A program made the position numbers and the translations under genes. From positions 22,505,561 through 22,569,560 of the forward strand of contig OY741271.1 of the NCBI GenBank assembly GCA_963514095.1: a DNA stretch of 64,000 bases, written 5' to 3'. A model generated the notes under the pieces. It was not told the origin of the DNA. It saw only the letters and a list, made by a program, of their open reading frames with translations, and made no database searches. The DNA is from Eutrigla gurnardus. Its lineage: Eukaryota; Chordata; Actinopteri; Perciformes; Triglidae. Numbering within the stretch: position 1 is the first letter of the stretch; every line of letters begins with the position of its first letter. Of the stretch, positions 19,416 through 28,830 are shown piece after piece.

Positions 19416-20747
19416 AAATGTCTGTATGCCTCATCCTGCTCTCTCGTACCAGACCCAGCACAGCCTGGACTCCCGGCCCAGCAGCGTGTCCTCCATGTCA
19501 TCCGCCTCCTGGATGAACTCGACGGCAGCTGGCACCACACCTCTCCCGGGAATAATCGCCCCCTCGGGACGCCGGGGCAAGCTCCTCTACACTCCCATGA
19601 TCCTGGTGGACGAAGCCACCGGCAACAGCCAGCCGCTGTGGAGCGACGGCTCCGCCAGCCTCCCCGTCGGAAGCCGGTCACCCGGCTGGTACCCCGGTCA
19701 GACCAGGACCTTCACCAGCATGAGGATGCCACCGGTCAGCCAGGGCTTCTTAGACCGAGGCAGCGCAGACAGTCTGGTCGAGTCGGTGAGTTATAATATA
19801 GCAACCAGGATGTAAGATTGATGAACATATATGCTGTTTGGATTTACTTTGAGGCTCCTAGCAGTTCGATTTCATGTTATTTTCAATAAGGAAGGAGAGA
19901 TTCACAATATTTCAAGTCTCCCTTAAAACAATCTCCGAAGTTTTGTTCTTAAACCAACTTTTTTTTGATGCACTTTAGGAAAGCATCTCTAAATGTCCAG
20001 TATGAGTGATTACAGCAAAACCTGTATTCCTTTTATATGGGAACCTAACTATAGTTTTTAATGAAACATCATGTAACTGGATATGCATGATCTGATAAAC
20101 TGTTAACTGCAAATACTGTATTGTATTAATCCAAGGAAGGAAAATATGACATAATCGGCCTAACATTAGCACTAAAAAGACAATATTGATTTATTAAAAT
20201 GCTGATATAATTTGAAGCTTATATATTGATGCCCAGATGAGACAAATTCTTAGTAATTTAATCCTTTACTTTGCTAAAATGTGCTGTAAATTCAAGTCAA
20301 TTTGCCGTGACTGCACTTTTTATAATTGATTAAAGAAATAAATAATGATGCTACATTTTGCTTTTCAATTAGGGTAAGTGACTCTTTCAGCTGATAAAAT
20401 GTGCATTGGTGGTGATGATAATCAGATAGACGTGCAGGTTTATGTTTGCGTGTTACAGAGAATGAATGAGTGTTTAAAGACGTAATCCCCGTCTTACATC
20501 ATTTTTCCTCTGCTTTCTTTTCCTTTCTTGTTAATATCAGATCCTGATCTCCGAGGGTCTGGGTGTCTACGCCAGGGACTCGAAGTTTGTGAACTTTGCA
20601 AAGCGGGAGATCGCTGAAGCCTGTCACATGAGTATGGACGACATGGAGAGCGCGGCCGCTGACCTCATCGCTCGCGGAGCCAGTCAGTCCATTTCTCGCT
20701 TTGAGGAGGAGCTGGCCGATGAAATGAACTGCGTGATTTCTTACTGA
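3732..20747 (+). CDS. cacna1f: Voltage-gated L-type calcium channel subunit alpha-1F (Cav1.4), complete, 47 coding exons
   Basis: Pore subunit of Cav1.4, which drives glutamate release at photoreceptor ribbon synapses. Exons: 3732-3750, 4501-4690, 4817-4922, 6547-6686, 6761-6906, 6999-7151, 7236-7432, 7570-7673, 7759-7901, 7988-8056, 8131-8194, 8286-8312, 8402-8562, 8649-8874, 8977-9184, 9272-9392, 9504-9576, 9735-9798, 9889-9946, 10034-10130, 10246-10375, 10453-10512, 10597-10703, 10909-10996, 11109-11216, 11582-11634, 11818-11964, 12594-12795, 12891-13049, 13145-13255, 13335-13418, 13919-13939, 14039-14167, 14261-14326, 14438-14529, 14686-14845, 16318-16445, 16534-16630, 16718-16820, 16933-17034, 17173-17297, 17660-18009, 18122-18349, 18441-18844, 19244-19356, 19453-19785, 20541-20747. 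They sum to 6273 nt (2090 aa plus stop) without a frame break. An in-frame TAA lies 12 nt before the ATG. Selectivity-filter glutamates are at residues about 309, 656, 1016 and 1313. Cav1.4 rather than Cav1.1-1.3 follows from the syp/prickle3/timm17b neighbours; which teleost duplicate (a or b) is unresolved. Confidence 0.95.
3751..4500 (+). other. cacna1f intron 1
   Basis: This 750-bp AT-rich intron separates the 19-nt first coding exon (residues MDGAKK plus one base) from exon 2. Donor is GTAGGA, acceptor TTTTTTGACAG. No other feature was recognised. Confidence 0.8.
4691..4816 (+). other. cacna1f intron 2: U12-type intron with apparent AT-AA termini
   Basis: The donor is ATATCCTT at 4691-4698, the exact minor-spliceosome 5' consensus. 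TTCCTTAAC at 4796-4804 matches the U12 branch-site consensus, about 13 nt before the junction. The flanking frames are fixed by homology (…LALVEW before, PFDIFILL after). To keep frame and give the conserved EWKPFD, the exon must resume at G4817, making the last intron bases AA. The AC at 4808-4809 is only about 6 nt from the branch A and gives an early stop. The AG at 4816-4817 shifts the frame. Confidence 0.85.
4923..6546 (+). other. cacna1f intron 3 (1.6 kb)
   Basis: This is a conventional GT-AG intron between the S1 and S2 exons of domain I. Short open frames on both strands lack homology. No repeat or RNA gene was recognised. Confidence 0.8.
7435..7512. repeat. (AC)39 microsatellite starting at intron position +3
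   Basis: Uninterrupted AC dinucleotides fill 78 of the 137 bp of cacna1f intron 7 (7433-7569). The array begins immediately after the donor GT, so the 5' splice site reads GG/GTACACAC instead of GTAAGT. The acceptor side (CCTCCGCACAG) is ordinary. Confidence 0.97.
7826..7876 (+). other. cacna1f: Alpha-interaction domain (AID), binding site for the Cav beta subunit
   Basis: In exon 9, just after domain I S6, the I-II linker reads [17 protein letters not shown] (residues about 375-391). The known AID signature is QQxExxLxGYxxWIxxxE. The glutamate, GY, tryptophan and final glutamate are kept. The consensus leucine is methionine here and the isoleucine after tryptophan is leucine. Beta subunits bind this helix and promote surface expression. 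Confidence 0.9.
8286..8312 (+). other. cacna1f: cacna1f microexon 12 (27 nt)
   Basis: This in-frame microexon supplies about nine residues (AKMMANSF and part of Cys) of the I-II loop. It sits between a CTCAG acceptor and a GTAAGG donor. Both flanking junctions are phase 2, so skipping it would not shift the frame. Confidence 0.75.
8402..9576 (+). other. cacna1f: Cav1.4 homologous domain II (exons 13-17)
   Basis: Residues about 453-715. S1 reads [21 protein letters not shown]2 [20 protein letters not shown]3 [20 protein letters not shown], and S4 [17 protein letters not shown]5 lies in [20 protein letters not shown]. The pore has [15 protein letters not shown] with filter glutamate codon 9284-9286. 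S6 spans [20 protein letters not shown] and is interrupted by a U12-type intron. Confidence 0.93.
9393..9503 (+). other. cacna1f intron 16: U12-type GT-AG intron
   Basis: The donor GTATCCTT at 9393-9400 matches the GT subtype of the U12 5' consensus. TTCCTTAAC at 9484-9492 is a perfect U12 branch site, 12-13 nt before the exon starting at 9504. The intron splits the Tyr codon of CGNYILLN in domain II S6. Confidence 0.88.
9735..10130 (+). other. cacna1f: Cav1.4 II-III loop with acidic stretch (exons 18-20)
   Basis: Residues about 716-788. Exons 18 and 19 encode a run of Glu and Asp ([20 protein letters not shown]), followed by [12 protein letters not shown] and a short linker ending in FFILGKKN. 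Exon 18 has a weak donor (GGG/GTGGAG). Reading through it meets a stop in intron 18. The loop is short, as in other L-type channels. Confidence 0.85.
10246..12795 (+). other. cacna1f: Cav1.4 homologous domain III (exons 21-28)
   Basis: Residues about 789-1087. S1 is [21 protein letters not shown]2 [21 protein letters not shown]3 [20 protein letters not shown], and S4 [21 protein letters not shown]5 is [20 protein letters not shown]. The pore contains [16 protein letters not shown] with filter glutamate codon 11951-11953. S6 is [20 protein letters not shown], which with domain IV S6 forms the dihydropyridine site in L-type channels. Intron 27 (11965-12593) is AT-rich with T runs and otherwise plain. 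Confidence 0.93.
13919..13939 (+). other. cacna1f: cacna1f microexon 32 (21 nt) in the domain IV S3-S4 linker
   Basis: The exon encodes GGGGHGE between TTCAG and GTAAGA splice sites. It falls exactly between the S3 exon (ends ...VSELS) and the S4 exon (starts GKGESGKVS). Both junctions are phase 0, so inclusion or skipping is frame-neutral. Short alternative exons at this linker in other L-type channels tune voltage sensitivity (for example exon 29 of Cav1.1). Confidence 0.75.
14846..16317 (+). other. cacna1f intron 36 (1.5 kb)
   Basis: This is the longest intron in the 3' half of the gene, between the domain IV pore and the end of S6. It carries a repeat of fish type B (15362-15550). The rest is unremarkable AT-rich sequence. 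Confidence 0.8.
15362..15550 (+). repeat. Interspersed repeat, fish type B, internally shortened copy
   Basis: The start TTAAAGGTCCAGTGTGTAGG followed by ACATCTGGTGGTGAAGTTGC is recognised from memory as a very common percomorph repeat. The distal block TATTCCATTTCTG near 15508 also belongs to it. A second copy lies in inverted orientation at 17339-17541. Non-coding; family name unknown to me. Confidence 0.7.
16318..17297 (+). other. cacna1f: Cav1.4 proximal C-terminus: EF-hand, pre-IQ and IQ motif (exons 37-41)
   Basis: Exons 37-39 encode the EF-hand-like segment ([18 protein letters not shown] and [17 protein letters not shown]). Exon 40 carries the pre-IQ helix ([20 protein letters not shown]). 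Exon 41 encodes the IQ motif [20 protein letters not shown], with Ile-Gln at residues about 1519-1520, followed by a strongly basic tail. In the family this region binds calmodulin and CaBP4 and sets calcium-dependent inactivation. Confidence 0.92.
17339..17541 (-). repeat. Interspersed repeat, fish type B, inverted copy in cacna1f intron 41
   Basis: This is the reverse complement of the element at 15362. It includes CCACTAGATGCCACTAAATC and CTACACACTGCTCCTTT at its end, and AGAATGAGCCCTTCATATCT in the middle. It fills over half of intron 41 (17298-17659), ending 118 bp before the acceptor. Confidence 0.7.
18140..18228 (+). repeat. Coding CTCCTCCT-type repeat (proline-rich) in cacna1f exon 43
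   Basis: Imperfect repeats of CTCCTCCTGCTCCTCCTAC type encode runs such as [18 protein letters not shown]. The DNA strand is strongly pyrimidine-rich. A polyproline segment here is compatible with SH3 or WW binding, but no partner is implied by sequence alone. Confidence 0.85.
18688..18777 (+). repeat. Perfect 27-bp coding tandem repeat in cacna1f exon 44
   Basis: Units begin GGAAGTACG at 18688, 18715, 18742 and 18769. The first three are complete and identical; the fourth diverges after nine bases. The period is nine codons and encodes GSTLNGSGN repeats in the cytosolic tail (residues about 1822-1851). Confidence 0.95.
19368..19412. repeat. (CA)n microsatellite in cacna1f intron 45
   Basis: About 45 bp of CA dinucleotides make up nearly half of a 96-bp intron (19357-19452). 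The donor GTAAGA is intact, and the array ends about 40 bp before the acceptor TACCAG. Confidence 0.95.
19786..20540 (+). other. cacna1f last intron
   Basis: This 755-bp AT-rich intron lies before the final coding exon. No additional feature was recognised. Confidence 0.8.
20541..20747 (+). other. cacna1f: Cav1.4 C-terminal modulatory (automodulatory) segment, last coding exon
   Basis: This encodes the last 68 residues: [20 protein letters not shown], an acidic [11 protein letters not shown] helix, and the end VISY. In Cav1.3/Cav1.4 the distal helix folds back on the IQ region and suppresses calcium-dependent inactivation (established for the family). Its retention here suggests the fish channel has the same control. 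The TGA stop is at 20745-20747. Confidence 0.9.
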
Positions 20748-21177
20748 GATCAGCAAAACTCAAAGAACTGTGAGAGAAAGTGAGTTGTGAAGTTTGTGGA
20801 GAGAGAAAAACGAAAAAAGTGTGTTTAAATTTGGTCTGGAGGGGGAAAAAAGTGGACGAGTGTAAGAAGGAGGTGATAAAAAATGTGTCAACTTAAGGTA
20901 ATATGGTGTGCTGGTAAGAAGTATTTTTATTTTTAAATGCCAAAACACACACACACACACATAATCACACACACACACACACTGATTTTCAACCCCCATG
21001 TCAGTATGTGGCAGGACTCAACAACTATTCCTATGAACACTTTGACTGCAGTGTTTTGCAAAAGTCTGCTGAACGTGACGGAAAATGTGGCTCTAAGCAT
21101 TATTATGACATTTATTTTTTTTTGCATTGTATTCTCATTTTGTACTGTACTTGAATTGTCCTCATGTTACACTCATA

Positions 21178-21183
21178 AATAAA
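21178..21183 (+). terminator. Poly(A) signal candidate for cacna1f
   Basis: AATAAA lies 431 bp after the stop, followed by a second AATAAA at 21217-21222. Either would give a 3' UTR of roughly 450-500 bp. Confidence 0.55.
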
Positions 21184-21924
21184 CTATAAAAATAGAAGAT
21201 ATTAAACGAGTAGATCAATAAAATATTACACAAATAATGGATATGTGAGTGTCCGACAGCATTCACTATTTTAGAGATATATTTAAATATACTCGATATT
21301 GAATATCCTCTAATGAAAACTCAAAAGTTTGAGATTTTTGTGACCATGAATAAAGCAATACGTTTTCTCAAATGTAAGTTTTATGTTATTTTTTTGTTTC
21401 AGGTATTATTCCTTGTGCAGTAATAACACTGTAGCTGTGCTATTATTAGGTTGAAACCCACAACAAAAATACAAAAGACTGACTTACATAATGAGCCATT
21501 AATGGACCGGCAGATGGACAACATCTGGGTTTCACTTCCCCCCTTTAGGTAAAAAAAGAAGCATGCCAAACAGCCATCCATGTGTCTGTTGTTGATCTTT
21601 ATAGTGCATTAATTCAGAAAACCTGAACTCTCCCCAACTTATGCGCAGAATGAGGTTTGCCTTCTTCCTCTATAAACACCTGACATTTGATGGTGTGGAG
21701 TTGCCCGTTAATGTCCCGCAGCAGTTCGGGAACCTTCGCCGACCTTTTTATTTCCCCTTTACATCCCTCCTTCTGTCCACTAAAGCGTGAACGCGGTCCG
21801 TGCGGCTCCTCTCTCTGCGTTGGAAGCCCGGGGCTCCATCTCCAGCAAAGCCTTTAGAATAAAGCGCCGCTGCGATTGGACAGACGGCTCGGCTCCTCTT
21901 CACTCCGCCTCCACTTGATTCCTC

Positions 21925-21932
21925 TGACGTCA
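21925..21932. promoter_or_regulatory. Consensus CRE (TGACGTCA) upstream of syp
   Basis: A perfect palindromic cAMP-response element lies 143 bp before the syp ATG in GC-rich sequence. CREB/ATF sites at such distances are common in TATA-less neuronal promoters. Use here is inferred. Confidence 0.6.
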
Positions 21933-22074
21933 CGACGCTTCGCTCGTCCTCGCCCCAGATCGTGACGCAGCCCGGCTCTTCCTCCTGGGCGTCTTCCTCC
22001 CCTGGGCTGTTCCGGATGAGACGCCTCCCTCCCTCCGCCCCTCTGATCCTCTTATCAGCGAGTAAGCGGCCAAG

Positions 22075-25000
22075 ATGGACGTTGTGAATCAGGTAAGGCT
22101 TTCGGGGGGGAAATCTCATGTTTTACTGTTGTTTTCTTCGCTAGATTATATTATTTCTGTTTGCCTCGTTATTCCTTTGTCGTGCGCTCAAATTACGATG
22201 TGGTTTTTTTGCCGTCAGATGCGCCGACCTTAGGGTGTTAATGCAGCGCTGCGATTACCTTCGAGTCGAAATTGTGATTTATGCATTCACCTTAAAATAT
22301 ATCTATATATGTATCGCAGCGATGTAAAGGCACGACAGAGCGAGATGTAATTGGACATTTTCCCATCCTTGATGCTGCAGTCTATGTGATGGAGCGGCCC
22401 GCTGACAGACCCCCCCCCCCCCCTCCAAATAAAAAAAATAAAAAAAATGTGTGTAGGATATCCAGAGGTTTGTGCGGCAGTGACATTTCAGCGAAAGGAA
22501 GGAGATGGTGTAGCCTATATCATCTCCGGGGATTCGGCTAATTGATTTAAGACCGCGCGCGCGTTCTCAATTAGCCTGCTGTTGCTAAGATAACAAACAG
22601 GATTCATCTCCGGGGGCCCTCCGTGAGTTCGGATAGCCGCAGTAGGCCCCGACACGGAGCAGGAGGAGGAGGAGGAGGAGGAGGAGGAGGACGGCGGTCT
22701 CCTGCATCTCGAACGGCTCATCTCTCACAGAGCCGTGCGGTTTGTGACAAAACCGACGAGGCTTTCCCCGAGAAAACGAGCGACGATTCGGGCTGTCGCT
22801 TTGTCAGTGCGTGCGTCATCCGTTTAATATGGATGTGGAGAGAAACAATGAGGGTGAAAGTAGCCCCGGAGCCCGACAGACAGACAGACAGACAGACAGA
22901 CAGAGAGAGGGAAAAAAAACACACACACCGCTGCTGCTTATTTCCAGTGCGGCCATTTATTGATGCACACAGGGACACGCCGCCTTCTTTGCGGTGTCGC
23001 ATTCACCTGCGCACAAATGCTTCCTCCTCCCTGTTTTTTTTTTGTTGTCAATTGCAGATTTTTCCTCACACATTAATAATTATAATAAGGAGGGAAAAAA
23101 AAGGCTGCTGTGTAGTGTGCAGCGAGAGAGCATAGAGGAAAACAGTCGGTTAATCAGCTTTAGTGTGATTGTAATGCTGGCAGGAGCTCACACGTACACG
23201 CGCACACCCACACGCGCACACCCACACGCACACCGACGATATTAAAATGACTGTATTGTAGTTTGACAGCGTCCCATAAAGGCCCACAAAGATGCCAGCT
23301 GTGACCATTGAGTCGCTTTATAGAGGAGATAATTTGCTGTATTATTAACAAGTGCAGGCGCCAGCAAGTAGACCGGGCCTTTGGTCAATATGAGACTGGA
23401 GGTAGTCAGGTTCACATTTTTTAATCAGCATCATATCATCATCAAAAACACACGGTTTCACACCACAAGAGCTAGTGTGGAAATGTAACAGGAACTACAA
23501 TAACCTGCTCATTGGTGATTTTTATCTTCTGTTTTGGCAGTTGGTGGCCCAAGGGCAGTTCACTGTACTCAAACAACCGCTGGGATTTATCAAAATTCTA
23601 CAATGGGTAAGTTTCACTTCTTTATTTATTGGCATCAAATATGACCAACGCATGAATATTTCCCATTTTAATAAAAAAAAAAAAAAACTGGAATATTATA
23701 AACCCCTTATAAACCCCTTGAAGCTTGTATTGTTTGCAATAAATAACGTTGTCACGACCATAACTGACAGATTTGTGACCTTCTGTGACACAGAGGTCAT
23801 AAAGCTGCGTGGGGCTTAATAATGGATGTGATACTACACTTAAAAAAAAAAAAAAAAAAAAAAAGGTTCACAGTTGAACCCTCTCTCACGAGGGTTTAAC
23901 GTTGCTCTGGAAACAGCACCGTAACTCCACCGGGTTCACGTCTGATGATCACTGAATGTATTCAAATAACGAGCTTGGTATGGAGGCGTCTCTTGTATGC
24001 CGATAATGTGACGCTGAGCGGGAGTCACGCGCGTTACGTCAGTGTTGTAGTAACACAACGTCAGTGCACTGAGGGATATAGTGACAATTTGTCAGATCCT
24101 TCTCGGAGGACGTGACCTCTGCATACCAGAGCCGTTCATTACCTCCATGGGTTCAGTCTCCTCCACCAGACGATGGAGCCAGAAAGCTGTTCGTCTGTTA
24201 GCTCATCTGAAGAGGGCAGCATAACGGATTTGTGCAAATTTCAAAGTTTCTTTTTTGATCGTTCCATTCAAACACATTGTACATAATCCCACAGCTAATT
24301 CGAAAAATGTATGAGGTGATCAACATCATCGTCTTTTAAGCAAAAAATGCCAAACACTCCCTGAGTCCAGCTTCAGAGTGAGGATTTGCTGCTTTTCTTT
24401 GTTGTTTTTTTATACGATCCTAAGCTGATTATCTTTTGGTGTTTTGGTCCGTTGGGTCGCATTAAAGCAACCAATATGATGCCATCAGCTTGGGCTCCAC
24501 TAAATCGTGATGGTACATTTTTTTCACTATTCTCTGACATATTAAATCCAAAAGGATCCATCGATTAAATGAGAAAAATAATGAGCAGATTAATAAATGA
24601 ACATTTGTTCTAATCATGAGCAGTTACAGACCCATTTAGAAGATCAGACGTTAAGGGTTTTGTCTCACAGACGTTCTCATAGAATAGAACAATACTGAAG
24701 AGGCTGCAGGGTTTAAAGTGGTGCCTCTCTATTGCAGTTTTTCCTCTCTCTCCGTCTCTACAGCTGGGGCACCACAGTGGTGGGAATAGTGGTGCTAATT
24801 ACCCACACAGGCCCCGCAGCCAAGCGAGGGCCTCGATAAAAAACGTGTCTCGTCTTATGATGTGTTACGTTAAACCCCTGATGCGCTGTTACGAACTGGT
24901 TCTGACCGGTCGTGGTTTGTGGTTCTGGGTGATACGGCAACCATTTTGCATTTAGGAACACGGTGAGCACAATTATTTCTGGAGCTGCAACTATTTTTGA

Positions 25001-26022
25001 CCATCAGTTCATCATTTTAGATACCCCAACTTCCTCTTCTTCTGGCTCCTCATATGTGAGGATCTGATGCTTTAATTATATGATAGAAAGCAGAACATAT
25101 TTGATTTATTTTTTACATGCAAAACAAGCTATATGGGGAGGTCAGGCTGGCATTTCTTCCTATGGTTTATGAGTAAGTAATAGGCTTTTGGTTTATTAGA
25201 TAAACATTACTTGCAGACCTAATCGTTTTAATTAGCTCCACCGCCCTCATTAAATATGTGCATTCACTGTAATTTATTGACACACTTGGATTGATTTGGG
25301 GAGGGTAGATGCCCTTAAATGTGCATGCGTCCCCATAATGGCTAGCTCCACCCCCCGATCCTCAGTATGTGAACCCACTTAACGCGACCCCGGATGAAAG
25401 CGTGCGTGCCAGAGCAGCTCGGGCTGCGGCGGCCTCTGCAGATATGCCGGAGAGCGGCGAGAGCTGCATGACTCCGTAGTCCTTCCCTGGAGCTGCGTGA
25501 GTGTGCCAGCACCTCATCACTGCCTCCCTGGGTCACAGCGAGCCAACCACCAATCAGGAGGCCCCGCTCAGGAGGCCAGGGCCCGCGAATCATCTGTCAG
25601 CGAGGCCTGCGTGCCACAGCGTCAGGCTGGAGGAGGAGCTGCTGCTCCTTCTGGATTAATATGGGCAAACACAACCAGCAGCACAGTGGGTTGTTTTTTT
25701 TAAGGAGGGCGGATTGGAGCCTCCCCCTCTCTCACTGGAATCAGGCAGCGATGAAATCAAACCTTTTTGGGATTTTTTTCTCTGCAGTCAGTATGTGCTG
25801 ATATGCTTCTCTTTTTTTTTTTTTTAAATTGTCAGTGGTGTTCATATTCATATGAATTCATATTTGAATGAGAGAGATGAGTCATTGGAAATGGAAAGGA
25901 TTGGTTGAGACCAGTGAAAGATTTTTTTTTTTTTAGATTTTGTCCAAGTTTGATGTTGAAATTGTGTGAGATTTAAACAGCGTTGTGTGACTCATGATGC
26001 TCTTCCCATCCCAACAAACCCT

Positions 26023-26097
<75 letters not shown>

Positions 26098-28149
26098 TCT
26101 CTCTCTGGGGAATTGTGCTGACAAAGCCTAGATTTGATGGATGTTGGAAGACATTGCGTTCCCTAATAAAGCCGATGTGGAGCTCCACCGCGGAGCGTCA
26201 CGCAGACAGCCTCCTGCTTCACGCCGGCTACAGGCCCGCCACTGCTGCGCTGAATTTCATCCGCATGCCATTTTCCCTTTCTGACTCATAAAAAAGGCTG
26301 TTTGTGAGAGCATGATTCACTTTGCTGTAGTCCCCGATGTGTTATAAAGGCCGTTGGTTTTTGCTGTAGCTCGGGGGGATTTTGCTGCTCAGACACTTTG
26401 TGGTTATTATTACTCCAGGGCCTCTGGTGAAAGCTCACACTGTTTATTTCTGTGTTATGGCGATATGGAAGGAGCTGCTTACCGTCCTACAAGGGGAGGT
26501 TTCCACATTTTAGTTGCATATGAAAAGGGAAATAATTTAATCATTTTGCCTCAAATAATATCGCAGAATATTGATCACTGGCCTGCCCTATAGTTTATAG
26601 CAGATATATCCGCTAATGCCACAGATAAATACTGCAGAACAAGGAGTCTTTGAAAAATAAAAAAAAAATCCATATCTAATGTTTTGTTAATGGATTTTTG
26701 TTCCTTTCCTGATATTAAATGAAGTTAGTGCTTTTATTGAGCTGTGGATCGGTTTTTAACAGAGAAAAATAGACGGGCAGTGTGGAGAAAGCAGCCGCCA
26801 GATCGCTCGTGTATCTTCTCAGCACAGAAGAGCTGACAGGCGTCCAGCATACCAGGAGGGGCAGGAACCAGCCTCTGCCTCCTCGCTGTGTGTGTGTGAA
26901 GCTGCCAATAGTGTTACCATGGCACCAACGCTCAGTGTGCCACCATTTCTTCTCTCTTTCTGGCTGTCCCTCTTCCTTCCTTCCCCCGATCGCTTCCACT
27001 CAGCTTTCACCATAAAAGTACAACTCTTCATTGGGATTTGGAGATGTCTGTCGGGTCGACCGTCTTTGGTGAAAACATTTCTCAACAAATGCCTTTATCA
27101 GGTTCAAATCGTCCAATAATATGCTTATGATCAAATACCTGCAGAGCTATCTCATACATTCCCATCAGCCTCAGTGTTTAGTGCTGATTGGCTGATCGCC
27201 AAAATATCTCTAAAGGAGAAGACGGCTGGGCCACAAAACGTTGCCGGTCTCCATATTGATCCCGCTCATGAAATCCTAACCTCTAACCGTCTCAAGGGGA
27301 TAATGGAAGATGGACACTGAGCTCTAAGACCTTTAGGCCTTTTAAAAATTAAAAATAGCCACCGTCGTGCCAAACGTCTGTGATGCTAAACAAAACAAAA
27401 TGGATGACATATGATATTGTTGAGGATCAAATGTGCACTTTGTGAGGGATTGTGCCGACACTGCGTATTATGGTATTGATTAATTGCACGGCTGCTGCAG
27501 CATCACAGTCCATTCTTGTGTTTTGTGTTTTTTTTCAACCGACTGTCCACAAACATGACATGGAGAATAATACGTGAACGGACGCCGACATAAGTCAGTG
27601 TTCGTGATGCATTTCCTGGTTCAGAAATGTAACGAGGCTCAAATATTCCTCATATATGCAAGAGTAATAAAAGTGCAGAATTATCCGTGATTTACTTTGG
27701 ATTTTCTTTGCAGTCCAGATGGCATTTTTTTTCTTTTCTTCGCCTGAGATGTAAAATAAACCGTGTTGTTTATCAGCAGTGTCCTTCCTCTCCCTCCTCT
27801 CACACACACAAGCTGCCAGTTTCATCACGTACACAGTCCGTTGCATCGGTTTTAAAACCTGTTAAGTAATCTCCTACTAAGGCGTTCGAGGTGTTGGGAG
27901 AGGACGCGAGGAAATGAAAACCTGCAGGAACAGAGGAGGACGAGTGAAGTGATCACAACGAGGCTCGCTTTAGGCCGTCGGTGTGTAAATCCAACAAACG
28001 AGCCCTCGACTCACATTCGCCAAAAGATTACTGTAAATAGTTTAGTGTGTTGATGCCTGCAGCAGGTAGACCGTAGTACAAGACGCGCCTGTGTGTGTGT
28101 GTGTGTGTGTGTGTACGTGTTGTATTCAAGCTCACGTGTTGGGGTGTGG

Positions 28150-28210
<61 letters not shown>

Positions 28211-28364
28211 GTGGCTGGCTTTACAGTAGCTTGTTGTTGAGTACTTGGTGACAGATGGTAGCGCACCTCAGTCAGATTAATAACTGGATTTCCCGTCCAA
28301 TCGGATCTGGCTGGCAGTGCAGGGAGGGTGTGGTTAAAAATAGTCTCGTCTAATCTGCTGTGCG

Positions 28365-28422
<58 letters not shown>

Positions 28423-28799
28423 TGTGTGTGTGTGTGTGTGAGCTGAAGAGCTACACCGAGCTGTGTGCACCTGAAGTCACAGACACCCCCCACCCCCACC
28501 CCCCGAACGAATGCACGAATCACTGTTGTACCACAATCTACTACGAGGGGAACGTCCACTGAAAACCAATTGTGATGGTAGCCATGGCAACAGGCGCAGC
28601 CTGGTGATAACGCTGCATTGATTTGCACTCCGTGTGCATTTTTCTTTCAGCAGCTCGCTGTGATTGGTGGAGCGTCGGTCGGCTTGAGACGTCGCAGTCT
28701 GCAGCTCTGGGTGTTAAATTTAAATGGAGCCGTCGCCTGTTTTTGTCACAGGACATTTAAAATGATCGCTCTGTGTATTGGGTGTGTGTGTGTGTGTGG

Positions 28800-28830
<31 letters not shown>

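Larger units (their letters stand above)
17660..19785 (+). other. cacna1f: Cav1.4 distal C-terminal tail (exons 42-46), low complexity in part
   Basis: Residues about 1547-2022. Exon 42 has [20 protein letters not shown], a conserved L-type segment. Exon 43 encodes a Pro/Ala/Ser/Thr stretch. Exon 44 is rich in Asn, Gly, Ser and Tyr and contains a 27-bp tandem repeat, ending in [10 protein letters not shown], a motif kept in L-type tails. Exons 45-46 are Ser/Pro/Arg-rich with [20 protein letters not shown]. Together with the last exon this tail makes the protein longer than human Cav1.4 (1977 aa by memory). Confidence 0.88.
20748..22074. other. cacna1f 3' UTR, intergenic DNA and syp promoter/5' UTR
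   Basis: The cacna1f 3' UTR contains CA repeats at 20944-20980 and AATAAA signals at 21178-21183 and 21217-21222. A GC-richer region from about 21770 to 22074 precedes syp. It has no evident TATA box near the start and contains a CRE. The two genes are about 1.3 kb apart, stop to start. Confidence 0.75.

Noticed and set aside
21748..22119. 123-codon antisense open frame across the syp promoter
   Set aside because: A GC-rich promoter with few stops; no recognisable protein.
22623..23135. 170-codon open frame in syp intron 1
   Set aside because: Built from GGA, GACA and A-rich simple repeats; it crosses low-complexity DNA and has no homology.
27095..27120. tRNA-like TTCAAATC segment
   Set aside because: No matching acceptor stem, anticodon arm or A/B box arrangement around it.
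28091..28440. CRISPR-like or satellite array
   Set aside because: The repeats are simple GT dinucleotides without spacers; the window is eukaryotic.
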